A stretch of DNA of 64,000 bases from Eonycteris spelaea (taxonomy: Eukaryota; Chordata; Mammalia; Chiroptera; Pteropodidae): contig PUFA01000077.1 of the NCBI GenBank assembly GCA_003508835.1, positions 3,672,001 through 3,736,000 of the forward strand. The letters run 5' to 3'. Under the pieces are notes generated by a model. The model was not told where the DNA came from, made no database searches, and worked only from the letters and a program-made list of their open reading frames with translations. Each line of letters starts with the position of its first letter. Position 1 is the first letter of the stretch. The translations under genes and the position numbers were made by a program. Shown here piece after piece: positions 40,301 to 43,830 of this stretch.

Positions 40301-43300
40301 AAAATTTGGAGTGACAATTTGCACTATTGCACCAAAAAAGCCACTGAAAGAATATTTGCTTCCTGTCTTTGCGACCTTGGGTTCAGTGTGTTTAGAGGTC
40401 CTAGTGGTCAAGGGAGGAATGCATCCACTAGGGCACATAGTCATGGATGGTTCTATTAAATTGGAAGCTGAAACTGTCCCTCGACCACTTTGGGCTCCTC
40501 ATGACACTGAATCAATAGGCAGAAAAAGAAGTCACTGTACTCGCTGGAAAAACTAATCCCAATTATCAACCAGGAACCGAGGTTCTCCTATACAGTAAGA
40601 ATAAAAATTACATATGGAATATAGAGGATTCACTGGAATGCCTCTTAGATCTCACTTGATCAATAGTCCTACTCAATGGAAAACTGCAACAACTCAATAA
40701 AGACAGAACAAACAAGGATGCAGATCCTGCAGAAAAGGTCTAGGTCAGGCCAAAAGAAATGCTAGTAAAAGGAAAGGAGAAATGGAACAGGTAGGTGGAG
40801 GAATAAGGAAACTATGTATCAGCTATGGCCTTGATACCAACTTAAAAAAGCACCCACTGTAGCAATAAGTTTCACATTCTCTTACGCAGTTTTCTTTCCA
40901 CTATCTAGTATGAAAGATTCTGGTGACAGCTAATATTTTAGGTGGGAAGAGTACTGAACTGCCATTTCTTTACACTATTACATTAGTTCAGGGGTCAACA
41001 AACTTTTTCTTAAAGGGTTAAATAGTAAATAGTCTTTATGAGCCACACAATTCTGTCACAGCTAGTCAACTCTCCAAAGCAACCATAGACAACACATATA
41101 AATAGATGTGGCTGTGTTCAAATAAAACTTTACTTACAAAAATAGGTAGTTGCCTATTGCTAACCCCTACAATAGCTGGTAGGACTTTGTAAGTCCCCTG
41201 TGTTGGGAACACTAGTTTTTCATCTCAATATAAGATGCATTGGGATAAGAGGGGTAAACTGTTCTAGATCATCTCCTTTTGCTCCTCCTAATCCACTCTC
41301 CACCCTACTTTGTACCCTAGGAGCTGCACTAACTGGGCACTAGCCCTCTGGCTTCTGGTTGGCTTGCTCAAATGGGAGACACTGGAGGAAACTGTAGAGC
41401 AGAAGGAAAGTAAGCTTATTATATTTATTGCCCCACGTTCCTCTCTACCTGAGTGAGGGAGGCAGTAGCTTCATTCTTCTACCAAAAGCCATTTAAAGGA
41501 CTCTCCCACAGCTACAACAGGTTCTAGTAACCTCTCCCTTTGTTTCTTCAGGTTTAAAAATGGTAACTGTTCCTGAATGCTATCTAGTGTGCTCCTCTAT
41601 CTTGTTTCTTCTCTTAACCCTGTTTGTTCTTGTTGAAGTAGTCTTTTCATTATTTCCTCTCAATTAACCTGTATGACTGTGCCATTTGTTTCCTTCCAGG
41701 ACCCTAACCCACATACCATCCGGCCAAATATTTCCAGTGGGAAACCTAAAATCATCCACAACTCTCCTTTATAGCATTCCTAATAAAACTCAACTGCAAT
41801 CCCCTTCTGCCTATGATTTTGCCAGAGGCAGAGGAGGTAAAGAAGGGGAACAACAAACAGAAGGGAGTTGCAAATGACTCTTAGGTCACTCTTAATTAAA
41901 ATGGCTCAATTACTTATTAACTTCTTGCCTTTAAGTAGTTAGCCTCTGCTCTTTCAGCTGCTTTTATAAAAATTAAAATTAAAATAGTATCTACCTCATA
42001 GGGTCATTGTGAAGATTAAGTGAGGCTGGACATGCACATATAACCTTAGAAGACAGTCTTACATGTAATATGTGCTCAATAAATGTTCACAATAATTCAG
42101 TCAATCATGTCTACTATATTTCTATGCCATTTCGCTAATATTTTCACTCAGGACTTCATCAATTCTTCCCTAGGTCATTATAGTAACCTCTTAATTAGAC
42201 TCCCTAATTCTCATGTCTTCACTACCCTATTCATACAACACAATATACCTTGAGTATCCTTCCATGAGGTACAAGGTAAGAAGAAATCATATGTAAGGAA
42301 CACAGAAAGAGAAATTTCTTAAATGAGGAAATCGAACTTAATGAACTTTTAAGGATCCTTGTAAATCTACGATTCTATGATTCTTATGAAAAGGTTACTT
42401 TTTAATATCTGTACAGCTCATCATATGTAAACAAGCTGGAAAGGAAAGTTTATGCCATCACTCAAAAAAGAATGAGCCCTCATTAAGATTCTGGTCTTTT
42501 TAACACAGGTCTCCCTGAGAGAGTAAATTAAGTACTTGAATTGTCAAGGACTTTCTTAGAATGGATTATATCCACAGTCCATACACCTAAATGGGCGCGG
42601 GGGTGGGGGACAGTGGGGGTGGGTAGATACTAGATTTCAAACACCTTATCTAAAATTTCACTAGCAAAACTGGCCTCTTAGCCAAGTCAGTGTGTGTGCT
42701 AACCTTAATTTTGTTTTTATAGCAGAAATCTCACTATGGGCTTATTCTTTTTCATGTACAATTCTAAAATGCTTGGTAATACGGATATTCATATTCCACA
42801 ACAGATTAAAGGGAATAAAACTTTAATCAGGAAATAGGAAAAAAAGCGAGGGGAGGGAAAGTTTCTAAGTATTGGTAAAGGCTGGACTTCTTACTGTTTA
42901 TGAATGTTGAGAAATACTTACCACAACAGATTTTCTCTGGAAGTTTATGTTGTTGATGCAGACGACCTGATGGGTTGTATATTAAAAAATACAAAAATAA
43001 AAAAACATCTCTTATTATTAAATGAAGCATAAGTCCATCCCAGTATAAGCAACGACTATGTTCTAAGCAGTTCAGAATCACACTTTCTAATTTTAAAACA
43101 CTACAAATTGGGTGAACTTGCTTGTTTCTAATTTAGCAACAGCCACGAAAATAAATTTCTTTGAACAAATATAGTGTAGTACTTTTAAGAAACGGTCTGT
43201 TAATCTGCAAGGGGCACTAAATCTGTTGGAATTACTCTGTCATTCAAAGTATCTTCACCCTGGAAATATTTATTTCCATCACAGTGAGCGGGATCTAGAT

Positions 43301-43487
43301 CCCACTAGGTTTCCCAGGCCCACCAAGTCAGTTCCAAGCAATCACAAAATAAACTGATGAAAACAACAAAAAGGAGAGAAAAGTGAGATGAAAAAAATAC
43401 TTATAATTTATATGGCCTTGGGCTTTCGAAGCCCTTGTCCCCTTTCTTCCTGTTCATTCTGGCGGGCTCTAAGCCAGTTGGCGGCAT
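62..43487 (-). CDS. TAF2: TAF2, TFIID subunit 2 (5' 20 coding exons, 3' end outside window)
   Basis: TAF2 is the large TFIID subunit that works with TAF1 at the initiator and downstream promoter in the nucleus. Twenty minus-strand exons join in frame: 43487-43405, 42976-42922, 34843-34683, 27546-27428, 26057-25916, 24671-24440, 22147-21963, 21024-20911, 19688-19589, 17970-17885, 15371-15236, 14215-14061, 13383-13269, 12915-12806, 11243-11178, 9535-9283, 7959-7819, 5249-5139, 1124-931, 201-62 (2,698 nt, residues 1-899 plus one base). The product matches human TAF2 nearly throughout, as I recall it. Residues about 30-520 form an M1-aminopeptidase-like region; later residues fit the helical HEAT-type part. 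The zinc site is lost: positions equivalent to HEXXH (348-352) read QSLAQ and the third ligand (371) is Lys. About 300 C-terminal residues, including the His/Lys-rich tail, lie left of the window. All introns but two are ordinary GT-AG: intron 1 is AT-AC and intron 12 is U12-like. Confidence 0.97.
202..930 (-). other. TAF2 intron 19, no recognised content
   Basis: AT-rich intron sequence with homopolymer T and A runs. I see no repeat family or gene in it. Confidence 0.6.
931..1124 (-). CDS. TAF2: TAF2 coding exon 19
   Basis: Encodes residues 789-852 and two bases of Ser853, [20 protein letters not shown] through SYRHTITV. I placed the start after gcttag because this supplies Phe-Ser and keeps frame. 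A second AG lies seven bases further in (TTTTCAG) and would shift frame. The donor is gtgtga. Confidence 0.95.
3135..3345 (+). repeat. MIR SINE
   Basis: Contains the MIR pattern of a GTGTGACCTTGG-type core (here diverged), an 'aatctttacctt' block and a trailing 'aataatagtatctatctcag' segment, in the plus orientation. Confidence 0.7.
4255..4620 (+). repeat. L2 LINE 3' end
   Basis: Starts with the characteristic 'ttctgcctggaacagacttc' block of L2 3' regions and runs towards a 'gttcaacagatagttatag' tail. A 64-codon open frame here is repeat-derived. Confidence 0.7.
5139..5249 (-). CDS. TAF2: TAF2 coding exon 18
   Basis: Encodes residues 752-788, [20 protein letters not shown] then [17 protein letters not shown], a helical-repeat segment. 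The exon is phase 0 at both ends, so skipping it would keep frame. The acceptor is ttttgcag and the donor gtaaga. Confidence 0.97.
5525..5725 (+). repeat. MIR SINE (diverged)
   Basis: A diverged MIR layout: an 'attcaacgcctactctactacct' block followed by 'tttcaagattaaatgatacag', similar to MIR middle and 3' parts. Confidence 0.5.
6302..6326. repeat. (CA)n / (TC)n microsatellite
   Basis: A short CA run passes into TC dinucleotides inside TAF2 intron 17. Confidence 0.7.
7405..7540 (-). repeat. MIR SINE fragment
   Basis: 'aaactgaggcttggagggttaag' followed by a degenerate 'gctagtgagtagcagaatgag' block is the reverse-oriented MIR core. Confidence 0.6.
7819..7959 (-). CDS. TAF2: TAF2 coding exon 17
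   Basis: Encodes residues 705-751, [20 protein letters not shown] through [12 protein letters not shown]. It carries a Cys cluster, FCCKTCP, where human TAF2 as I recall has FCCKSCP. The acceptor is atttgcag and the donor gtacag. Both ends are phase 0. Confidence 0.97.
7960..9282 (-). other. TAF2 intron 16, no recognised content
   Basis: AT-rich intron with no repeat or gene that I can name. Frames of about 60 codons on both strands between 8,560 and 9,180 look random in composition. Confidence 0.55.
9283..9535 (-). CDS. TAF2: TAF2 coding exon 16
   Basis: The largest exon seen, encoding residues 620-704. It contains [20 protein letters not shown] and [20 protein letters not shown], and ends CFCLAK. 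Helical segments with regularly spaced Leu/Ala fit the HEAT-like half of the protein. The acceptor is ctttcag and the donor gtgaga. Confidence 0.98.
10375..10530 (-). repeat. MER5-type hAT DNA transposon fragment
   Basis: 'gtgagctcattagaaatgc' and 'gatcagaaactgcattttaa' are the reverse-oriented landmarks of MER5 elements. The two antisense 70-codon frames here come from this repeat. Confidence 0.6.
10612..11045 (-). repeat. L1 LINE 3' end, 5'-truncated, lineage-type
   Basis: A T-rich start and 'aaatttattggggtaatatt' mark the 3' tail of a minus-oriented L1. 'ctccttctgtcaccatatat' and 'ttatggctgcatagtattcc' follow in the expected order. It is less decayed than the L1M pieces around it and resembles L1s I associate with bats and related mammals. 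Confidence 0.75.
11178..11243 (-). CDS. TAF2: TAF2 coding exon 15
   Basis: A small exon encoding residues 598-619 and two bases of Asp620 ([20 protein letters not shown], then M). A basic run is followed by an acidic run, which suggests a linker between the M1-like and helical-repeat parts. The acceptor is tatag and the donor gtaagt. Confidence 0.95.
11244..12805 (-). other. TAF2 intron 14, no firmly recognised repeat
   Basis: AT-rich sequence with a TATATA-rich palindromic patch near 11,498-11,530. I see no gene. The 98-codon minus frame at 12,410-12,706 has membrane-like random composition from T-rich DNA. Confidence 0.5.
12806..12915 (-). CDS. TAF2: TAF2 coding exon 14
   Basis: Encodes residues 562-597 and two bases of Arg598, [20 protein letters not shown] through CHSKSR. 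The acceptor is ttccaaag and the donor gtaggc. Confidence 0.96.
12916..13268 (-). other. TAF2 intron 13, no recognised content
   Basis: A short intron with ordinary acceptor and donor. Nothing else is seen. Confidence 0.6.
13269..13383 (-). CDS. TAF2: TAF2 coding exon 13
   Basis: Encodes residues 523-561, [20 protein letters not shown] through SPGTQKYV. The acceptor ttcttcag is preceded, 12 nt from its branch-type A, by TTCCTTTAC, close to the U12 branch-site consensus. The donor gtaagt is ordinary. Confidence 0.96.
13384..14060 (-). other. TAF2: TAF2 intron 12, U12-type GT-AG intron
   Basis: The donor GTATCCTTTT matches the U12 donor consensus. Close to the acceptor, TTCCTTTAC (13394-13402) differs from the U12 branch consensus TTCCTTAAC at one place, with its A 12 nt from the exon, inside the usual window. 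No long polypyrimidine tract follows it. The interior holds a short TG repeat and nothing else I recognise. Confidence 0.85.
13848..13870. repeat. (TG)n microsatellite
   Basis: A short imperfect TG tract within the U12-type intron 12. Confidence 0.65.
14061..14215 (-). CDS. TAF2: TAF2 coding exon 12
   Basis: Encodes residues 472-522 and two bases of Val523, [20 protein letters not shown] through [10 protein letters not shown]. The following donor is GTATCCTTTT, the minor-spliceosome consensus, unlike the other donors in this gene. Confidence 0.96.
14216..15235 (-). other. TAF2 intron 11
   Basis: AT-rich intron whose only notable content is the hairpin at 14,354-14,398. Confidence 0.6.
14354..14398. 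repeat. Near-perfect hairpin (15-bp perfect arms, 5-nt loop)
   Basis: GCTTCTGCTGGTAGT (14359-14373) is followed by five bases and its exact reverse complement (14379-14393). Outside one mismatch the pairing extends to 14354/14398. In TAF2 pre-mRNA it would fold about 140 nt upstream of the exon 12 acceptor. Confidence 0.9.
15236..15371 (-). CDS. TAF2: TAF2 coding exon 11
   Basis: Encodes residues 426-471, including [20 protein letters not shown] and [15 protein letters not shown]. The acceptor is attttttag and the donor a full consensus, gtaagt. Confidence 0.97.
15540..16680 (+). repeat. L1M LINE remnant (ORF2 end and 3' UTR)
   Basis: Diverged late-ORF2-like sequence ('ttctggagtgggaaaaatct') is followed by a 3'-UTR-like block ('taatcatggttatctccaag' ... 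'cttttactttttactctgtg'). Heavily mutated, with no intact frame. Confidence 0.6.
16054..16088. repeat. AT-rich inverted repeat, 12-bp arms
   Basis: CAATCAAAATTT (16054-16065) and its exact reverse complement (16077-16088) flank 11 bases. It lies inside the L1M remnant. Confidence 0.8.
17885..17970 (-). CDS. TAF2: TAF2 coding exon 10
   Basis: Encodes residues 398-425 and two bases of Asn426, [20 protein letters not shown] followed by FGGGKEKD. The acceptor is cttttttag. The donor is gtatgt, with exon end GATAA; the short ATAAG upstream could be mistaken for an AT donor, but only GT keeps the frame. Confidence 0.96.
18370..18425. repeat. A-rich simple repeat
   Basis: A-rich tract with CAAA/CAAACAAA units. 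Confidence 0.7.
18490..18715 (+). repeat. MIR SINE
   Basis: A well-preserved MIR: 'cttactagctgtgtcacttt', then 'ctctgtgtctcagtttcctc', then 'tctgtaaaatgaggataata' in the canonical order. Confidence 0.92.
19040..19275 (-). repeat. MIR SINE
   Basis: Reverse-oriented MIR: 'cacaataagcacttactaca' ... 'tatacagatgaggcttggaa' ... 'gtcacaaagcttgtaaatg'. Confidence 0.75.
19589..19688 (-). CDS. TAF2: TAF2 coding exon 9
   Basis: Encodes residues 364-397, beginning [20 protein letters not shown]. Lys371 sits exactly where M1 enzymes carry the third zinc ligand Glu, 18 residues after the HEXXH position. The acceptor is ttag and the donor gtaaca. Confidence 0.97.
19689..20910 (-). other. TAF2 intron 8
   Basis: Contains an L2-type 3' end near 20.2 kb with ATTC-like repeats. 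The rest of the intron is AT-rich with nothing recognised. Confidence 0.55.
20170..20260 (-). repeat. L2-type LINE 3' tail
   Basis: 'ccattcattcatttgttcat' followed by 'catgttccaggcac' is the reverse-oriented L2 3' tail and adjoining block. Confidence 0.45.
20911..21024 (-). CDS. TAF2: TAF2 coding exon 8 (dead zinc-site exon)
   Basis: Encodes residues 326-363 and two bases of Trp364. [14 protein letters not shown] aligns with the M1 metallopeptidase helix (HEXXHxWFG type). The two His and the Glu are Gln348, Gln352 and Ser349, so zinc binding is not expected. Acceptor ttccag, donor gtgagt. Confidence 0.97.
21025..21962 (-). other. TAF2 intron 7
   Basis: Holds a MIR fragment at 21.37-21.5 kb, a purine/pyrimidine mirror-like patch at 21.54-21.61 kb, and a small inverted repeat (TATTGTCAA ... 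TTGACAATA) near 21,605-21,628. Confidence 0.6.
21365..21505 (-). repeat. MIR SINE fragment
   Basis: 'caaccctggagaatgcagag' and 'attattatcctcttttcaca' followed by 'gaggagaaaatttaggtc' match the reverse MIR order. Confidence 0.65.
21963..22147 (-). CDS. TAF2: TAF2 coding exon 7
   Basis: Encodes residues 265-325 and two bases of Ser326, including [20 protein letters not shown] and [17 protein letters not shown]. The region equivalent to the aminopeptidase GAMEN motif lies near AAYAS (317-321), so that motif is degenerate. The acceptor is attttcag. The donor gttggc is weak compared with the others in this gene. Confidence 0.96.
22148..24439 (-). other. TAF2 intron 6
   Basis: About 2.3 kb. The stretch 22,800-23,140 looks like a diverged reverse-oriented L2. 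The remainder is unassigned AT-rich DNA. Confidence 0.5.
22800..23140 (-). repeat. L2-like LINE remnant
   Basis: 'gaagaccttgaaagctatgc' and 'gataaaaactatcattctaa' resemble the L2 reverse-strand pattern ('gggccttgaaggccatgc', 'gatcactctgg'). Divergence is high. Confidence 0.4.
24440..24671 (-). CDS. TAF2: TAF2 coding exon 6
   Basis: Encodes residues 187-264, starting [20 protein letters not shown] and ending DPYMHE. This resembles the M1-family substrate-cleft strands, where a PCxD-type motif is common; here it reads PCVD. The acceptor is ttttttctag and the donor gtatgg. A 132-codon antisense reading frame across this exon is a shadow. Confidence 0.97.
24672..25915 (-). other. TAF2 intron 5
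   Basis: Contains an L1M 3' end on the plus strand (25.34-25.70 kb) preceded by a small inverted repeat around 25,308-25,329 (GTTCACTAT ... ATAGTGAAC). Nothing else is recognised. Confidence 0.6.
25340..25700 (+). repeat. L1M LINE 3' UTR
   Basis: 'ggatagtggttgctcttggg' then 'gtgggtgggagggaggactc' then 'caatataaagtttaaaaaaa' is the L1M 3'-end order. Confidence 0.75.
25916..26057 (-). CDS. TAF2: TAF2 coding exon 5
   Basis: Encodes residues 140-186 and two bases of Arg187, including [20 protein letters not shown] and the segment [11 protein letters not shown]. The acceptor is tttgttgcag and the donor gtagat. Confidence 0.97.
26058..27427 (-). other. TAF2 intron 4
   Basis: Holds a probable MIR near 26.9-27.05 kb. 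The rest (26,058-26,870) is unassigned. Confidence 0.5.
26880..27050 (+). repeat. MIR SINE (diverged)
   Basis: 'gacctttagcaggtcactaa' followed by 'gattcttcctgctataaaat' and 'gctataattctaaa' resembles the MIR 3' half. Confidence 0.45.
27428..27546 (-). CDS. TAF2: TAF2 coding exon 4
   Basis: Encodes residues 100-139 and one base of residue 140, including [20 protein letters not shown]. The acceptor is cctcctag and the donor gtaaaa. The phases match exons 3 and 5. Confidence 0.97.
28213..28313. repeat. Compound (TATG)n / (TC)n microsatellite
   Basis: TATG units and a CA run pass into about 70 bases of nearly pure TC dinucleotides. In the TAF2 transcript this is a GA-rich purine tract about 700 nt upstream of the exon 4 acceptor. 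It creates low-complexity open frames on both strands. Confidence 0.95.
28845..29400 (-). repeat. L1M LINE fragment
   Basis: Reverse-oriented L1 sequence: 'tgtttattcattcatcgact', 'gttgtctccagcttgtgacc', 'cacaaataaagctgctatgg', 'caatacccaagagtgggact' and 'ctccacatccttgccagcac' in canonical order. Confidence 0.85.
30100..30690 (-). repeat. L1M LINE fragment
   Basis: A second, more decayed copy of the same L1 region in the same orientation as that at 28.85-29.4 kb: 'ttgatgggtcttcaggtaat', 'acaaatgctactgtaaacat', 'gttactctacatccttgtca'. Confidence 0.75.
33551..33740 (+). repeat. MER5A hAT-Charlie DNA transposon
   Basis: Nearly full length: 'cagtagctctcaagctttag' at one end, 'tcagaatcgcctggcaggct', 'gaatttgcatttcttacaag', and 'ttatactttgagaactgcta' at the other, with matching terminal inverted ends. 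Confidence 0.9.
34055..34330 (+). repeat. L1M LINE fragment (diverged)
   Basis: 'catgcaaactatagtataat' followed by a 'gaccataaatatgacaaaaa'-like block matches the L1 3' region where ORF2 ends. Confidence 0.5.
34683..34843 (-). CDS. TAF2: TAF2 coding exon 3
   Basis: Encodes residues 47-99 and two bases of Gln100, starting [20 protein letters not shown]. This is the first beta-rich part of the M1-like N-terminal domain. Acceptor tttacag and donor gtaagt are both consensus. Confidence 0.97.
35480..35710 (-). repeat. MIR SINE
   Basis: 'ttactatttaatgagcatta', 'aagagataagtactgttata', 'tagtaagtggaaaactaagt' and 'ccactatgccatg' follow the reverse MIR order. Confidence 0.65.
36615..36830 (+). repeat. 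MIR SINE
   Basis: 'tctggaggcagacagtctgc', 'ctccaccacttagtaagtgt', 'atgcctcagcttcctcatct' and 'gtaaaacaagaatgacacta' in canonical MIR order. Confidence 0.88.
36880..37440 (+). repeat. Pyrimidine-rich ancient repeat, family uncertain (L2-like)
   Basis: A long C/T-rich stretch with several small frames on the plus strand. The style resembles L2-type 3' sequence, but no landmark is clear enough for a family name. Confidence 0.35.
37840..40760 (+). mobile_element. ERVL-type (class III) endogenous retrovirus pol remnant, heavily broken
   Basis: Plus-strand sequence matches, in order, parts of ERVL/ERV3-16-type pol that I recognise: a reverse-transcriptase-like part near 37.84-38.05 kb, a following part near 38.3-38.9 kb, and a 3' part near 40.3-40.75 kb that includes the region where ERVL elements carry a dUTPase-like segment. 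Many stops, frameshifts and deletions break it. DNA-transposon ends sit inside near 39.86-40.05 kb. No LTR was identified at either side. It lies antisense to TAF2. No coding capacity remains. The open frames here (for example 40,311-40,556) are shreds of it. The boundaries are approximate. Confidence 0.7.
39855..40045. mobile_element. DNA-transposon end fragments, two ends placed side by side
   Basis: 'cagctgactcttaactaact' and, about 115 bases on, 'agctgacccttgaacaatgt' with 'ggtccacttatacacagaaa' resemble the two ends of one mammalian DNA transposon, both facing the same way. Between them 'cagccttccacaactgcgg' resembles another DNA-transposon end. The family was not resolved. Confidence 0.5.
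40983..41215. mobile_element. hAT-type non-autonomous DNA transposon
   Basis: 'caggggtcaacaaacttttt', 'taaagggttaaatagtaaat', 'ccatagacaacacatataaa', 'gtggctgtgttcaaataaaa' and 'ctttacttacaaaaatagg' are landmarks of a common mammalian hAT (MER1-group) repeat. The far end is 'attgctaacccctac', pairing with the first end. Confidence 0.75.
41960..42120 (+). repeat. MIR SINE 3' half
   Basis: 'agtatctacctcatagggtc', 'attgtgaagattaagtgagg' and 'gtgctcaataaatgttcaca' match the MIR 3' region. Confidence 0.75.
42310..42385 (+). repeat. MIR-like fragment
   Basis: A short piece, 'aatgaggaaatcgaacttaa' with 'gtaaatctacgattctatga', similar to a MIR 3' portion. Confidence 0.45.
42599..42623 (+). other. 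G-quadruplex motif
   Basis: Four G-runs (5, 5, 5 and 3) are separated by loops of 1, 5 and 1 bases. They lie on the template strand of TAF2 intron 2, about 300 nt past exon 2 and roughly 1.1-1.2 kb from the presumed promoter. Confidence 0.75.
42922..42976 (-). CDS. TAF2: TAF2 coding exon 2
   Basis: Encodes the end of Leu28 through Val46 ([18 protein letters not shown]). The exon is preceded by intron sequence ending in AC (TTAATATAC), not AG, and is followed by a consensus donor, gtaagt. The first base completes Leu28, which keeps the frame with exon 1. Confidence 0.92.
42977..43404 (-). other. TAF2: TAF2 intron 1, AT-AC intron with U2-type donor
   Basis: The intron runs from ATAAGTATT to TTAATATAC. 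Using AT and AC restores PYKLTHQ exactly. The nearest GT option would place TAA in frame. The donor matches the U1-type consensus gtaagtat at every place but the first base and does not match the U12 donor ATATCCTT. A T-rich tract precedes the acceptor, with no TCCTTAAC-like branch site. Confidence 0.8.
43405..43487 (-). CDS. TAF2: TAF2 coding exon 1
   Basis: Encodes residues 1-27 and two bases of Leu28. Two in-frame Met codons are present: 43487-43485, giving a ten-residue extension ([10 protein letters not shown]), and 43455-43457, giving MNRKKGDKG. The first has a weak context (TTC before ATG); the second has A at -3. The human reference protein, as I recall it, also begins at the upstream Met, so I used that. 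The following intron begins ATAAGTATT rather than GT. Confidence 0.9.
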
Positions 43488-43704
43488 GAAGCGATCCCGC
43501 AGAGCTTGGGTTCTCGGCTTCACTGACGGCTGCGGGGCATTACCGGGCTCCGGCACCACACACTCCCCGGTTCCCCCGGGCTCCCCGAGTCACGCCCCGC
43601 GACCGGAGCTCCCTCGGCGCCCAGGTCCGGCCCCGCCCGTGCCGCCGCCGCCTCAAACTCGCTCTCCCGTCCAGCTCCGTTCAGCCGCCTTCGCCGACCT
43701 CCTG

Positions 43705-43755
43705 TCACGTAGACGCGCCTCTCGGCCACGGTTCAAACCGACCGTCAGCCGACAT
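43705..43755 (-). other. Possible upstream ORF in TAF2 5' UTR
   Basis: ATG TCG GCT GAC ... ACG TGA is a complete 16-codon frame upstream of the TAF2 start and lies inside the CpG island. It is transcribed only if the start site is upstream of about 43,755. It might lower initiation at the main ATG; there is no proof of translation. Confidence 0.35.
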
Positions 43756-43758
43756 CTT
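43748..43758 (-). promoter_or_regulatory. YY1-like element AAGATGTCGGC
   Basis: On the TAF2 sense strand this differs by one base from the YY1 consensus AAGATGGCGGC. YY1 sites in this orientation often sit just downstream of the transcription start, which supports a start slightly upstream near 43,770. Its ATG also opens a 16-codon upstream frame. Confidence 0.4.
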
Positions 43759-43777
43759 GACTGTCACCTCTGACCTC

Positions 43778-43785
43778 TGACGTAA
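43778..43785. promoter_or_regulatory. ATF/CREB-type site TGACGTAA
   Basis: A TGACGTAA octamer in the TAF2 CpG island directly abuts an ETS core. This arrangement is common in TATA-less housekeeping promoters. Function is inferred from the motif alone. Confidence 0.5.
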
Positions 43786-43792
43786 CCGGAAG
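43785..43792 (+). promoter_or_regulatory. ETS/GABP-type core ACCGGAAG
   Basis: ACCGGAAG is an ETS-family core overlapping the end of the CRE-like octamer. A second copy lies about 20 bp away, a spacing compatible with GABP heterotetramer promoters. Confidence 0.5.
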
Positions 43793-43808
43793 CCGGTGAC
43801 GGGGCAGA

Positions 43809-43817
43809 GCCGGAAGT
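43809..43817 (+). promoter_or_regulatory. ETS/GABP-type core GCCGGAAGT
   Basis: This is the second ETS core at the upstream edge of the TAF2 island, in the same orientation as the first. Confidence 0.5.
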
Positions 43818-43830
43818 CCCTTGTAGGTGG

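Larger units (their letters stand above)
34844..42921 (-). other. TAF2 intron 2 (8 kb)
   Basis: The richest repeat landscape in the window: MIR pieces, an ERVL-type pol remnant of about 3 kb, DNA-transposon ends, a hAT element and a G-quadruplex motif near 42.6 kb. Unassigned gaps are 34.85-35.45, 35.75-36.6 and 41.22-41.95 kb. Confidence 0.6.
43440..43830 (-). promoter_or_regulatory. TAF2: TAF2 CpG-island promoter and 5' UTR
   Basis: A GC-rich, CpG-dense block stands out from the surrounding AT-rich sequence and covers TAF2 exon 1 and its upstream flank. I see no TATA box. It contains an ATF/CRE site, two ETS cores and a YY1-like element in the orientation of transcription. The start is probably near 43,740-43,800, giving a 5' UTR of roughly 270 nt. 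That placement is an inference. Confidence 0.85.

Noticed and set aside
39931..40556. Frames of 68-128 codons on both strands
   Set aside because: The plus-strand ones are fragments of the broken ERVL-type pol and transposon ends; the minus-strand ones are shadows. No intact gene remains.
43435..43773. 112-codon Pro/Arg-rich plus-strand frame and 69-codon minus frame in the TAF2 island
   Set aside because: GC-rich islands lack stop codons by composition. The minus frame would start at GTG, not ATG. Both overlap the promoter and exon 1.
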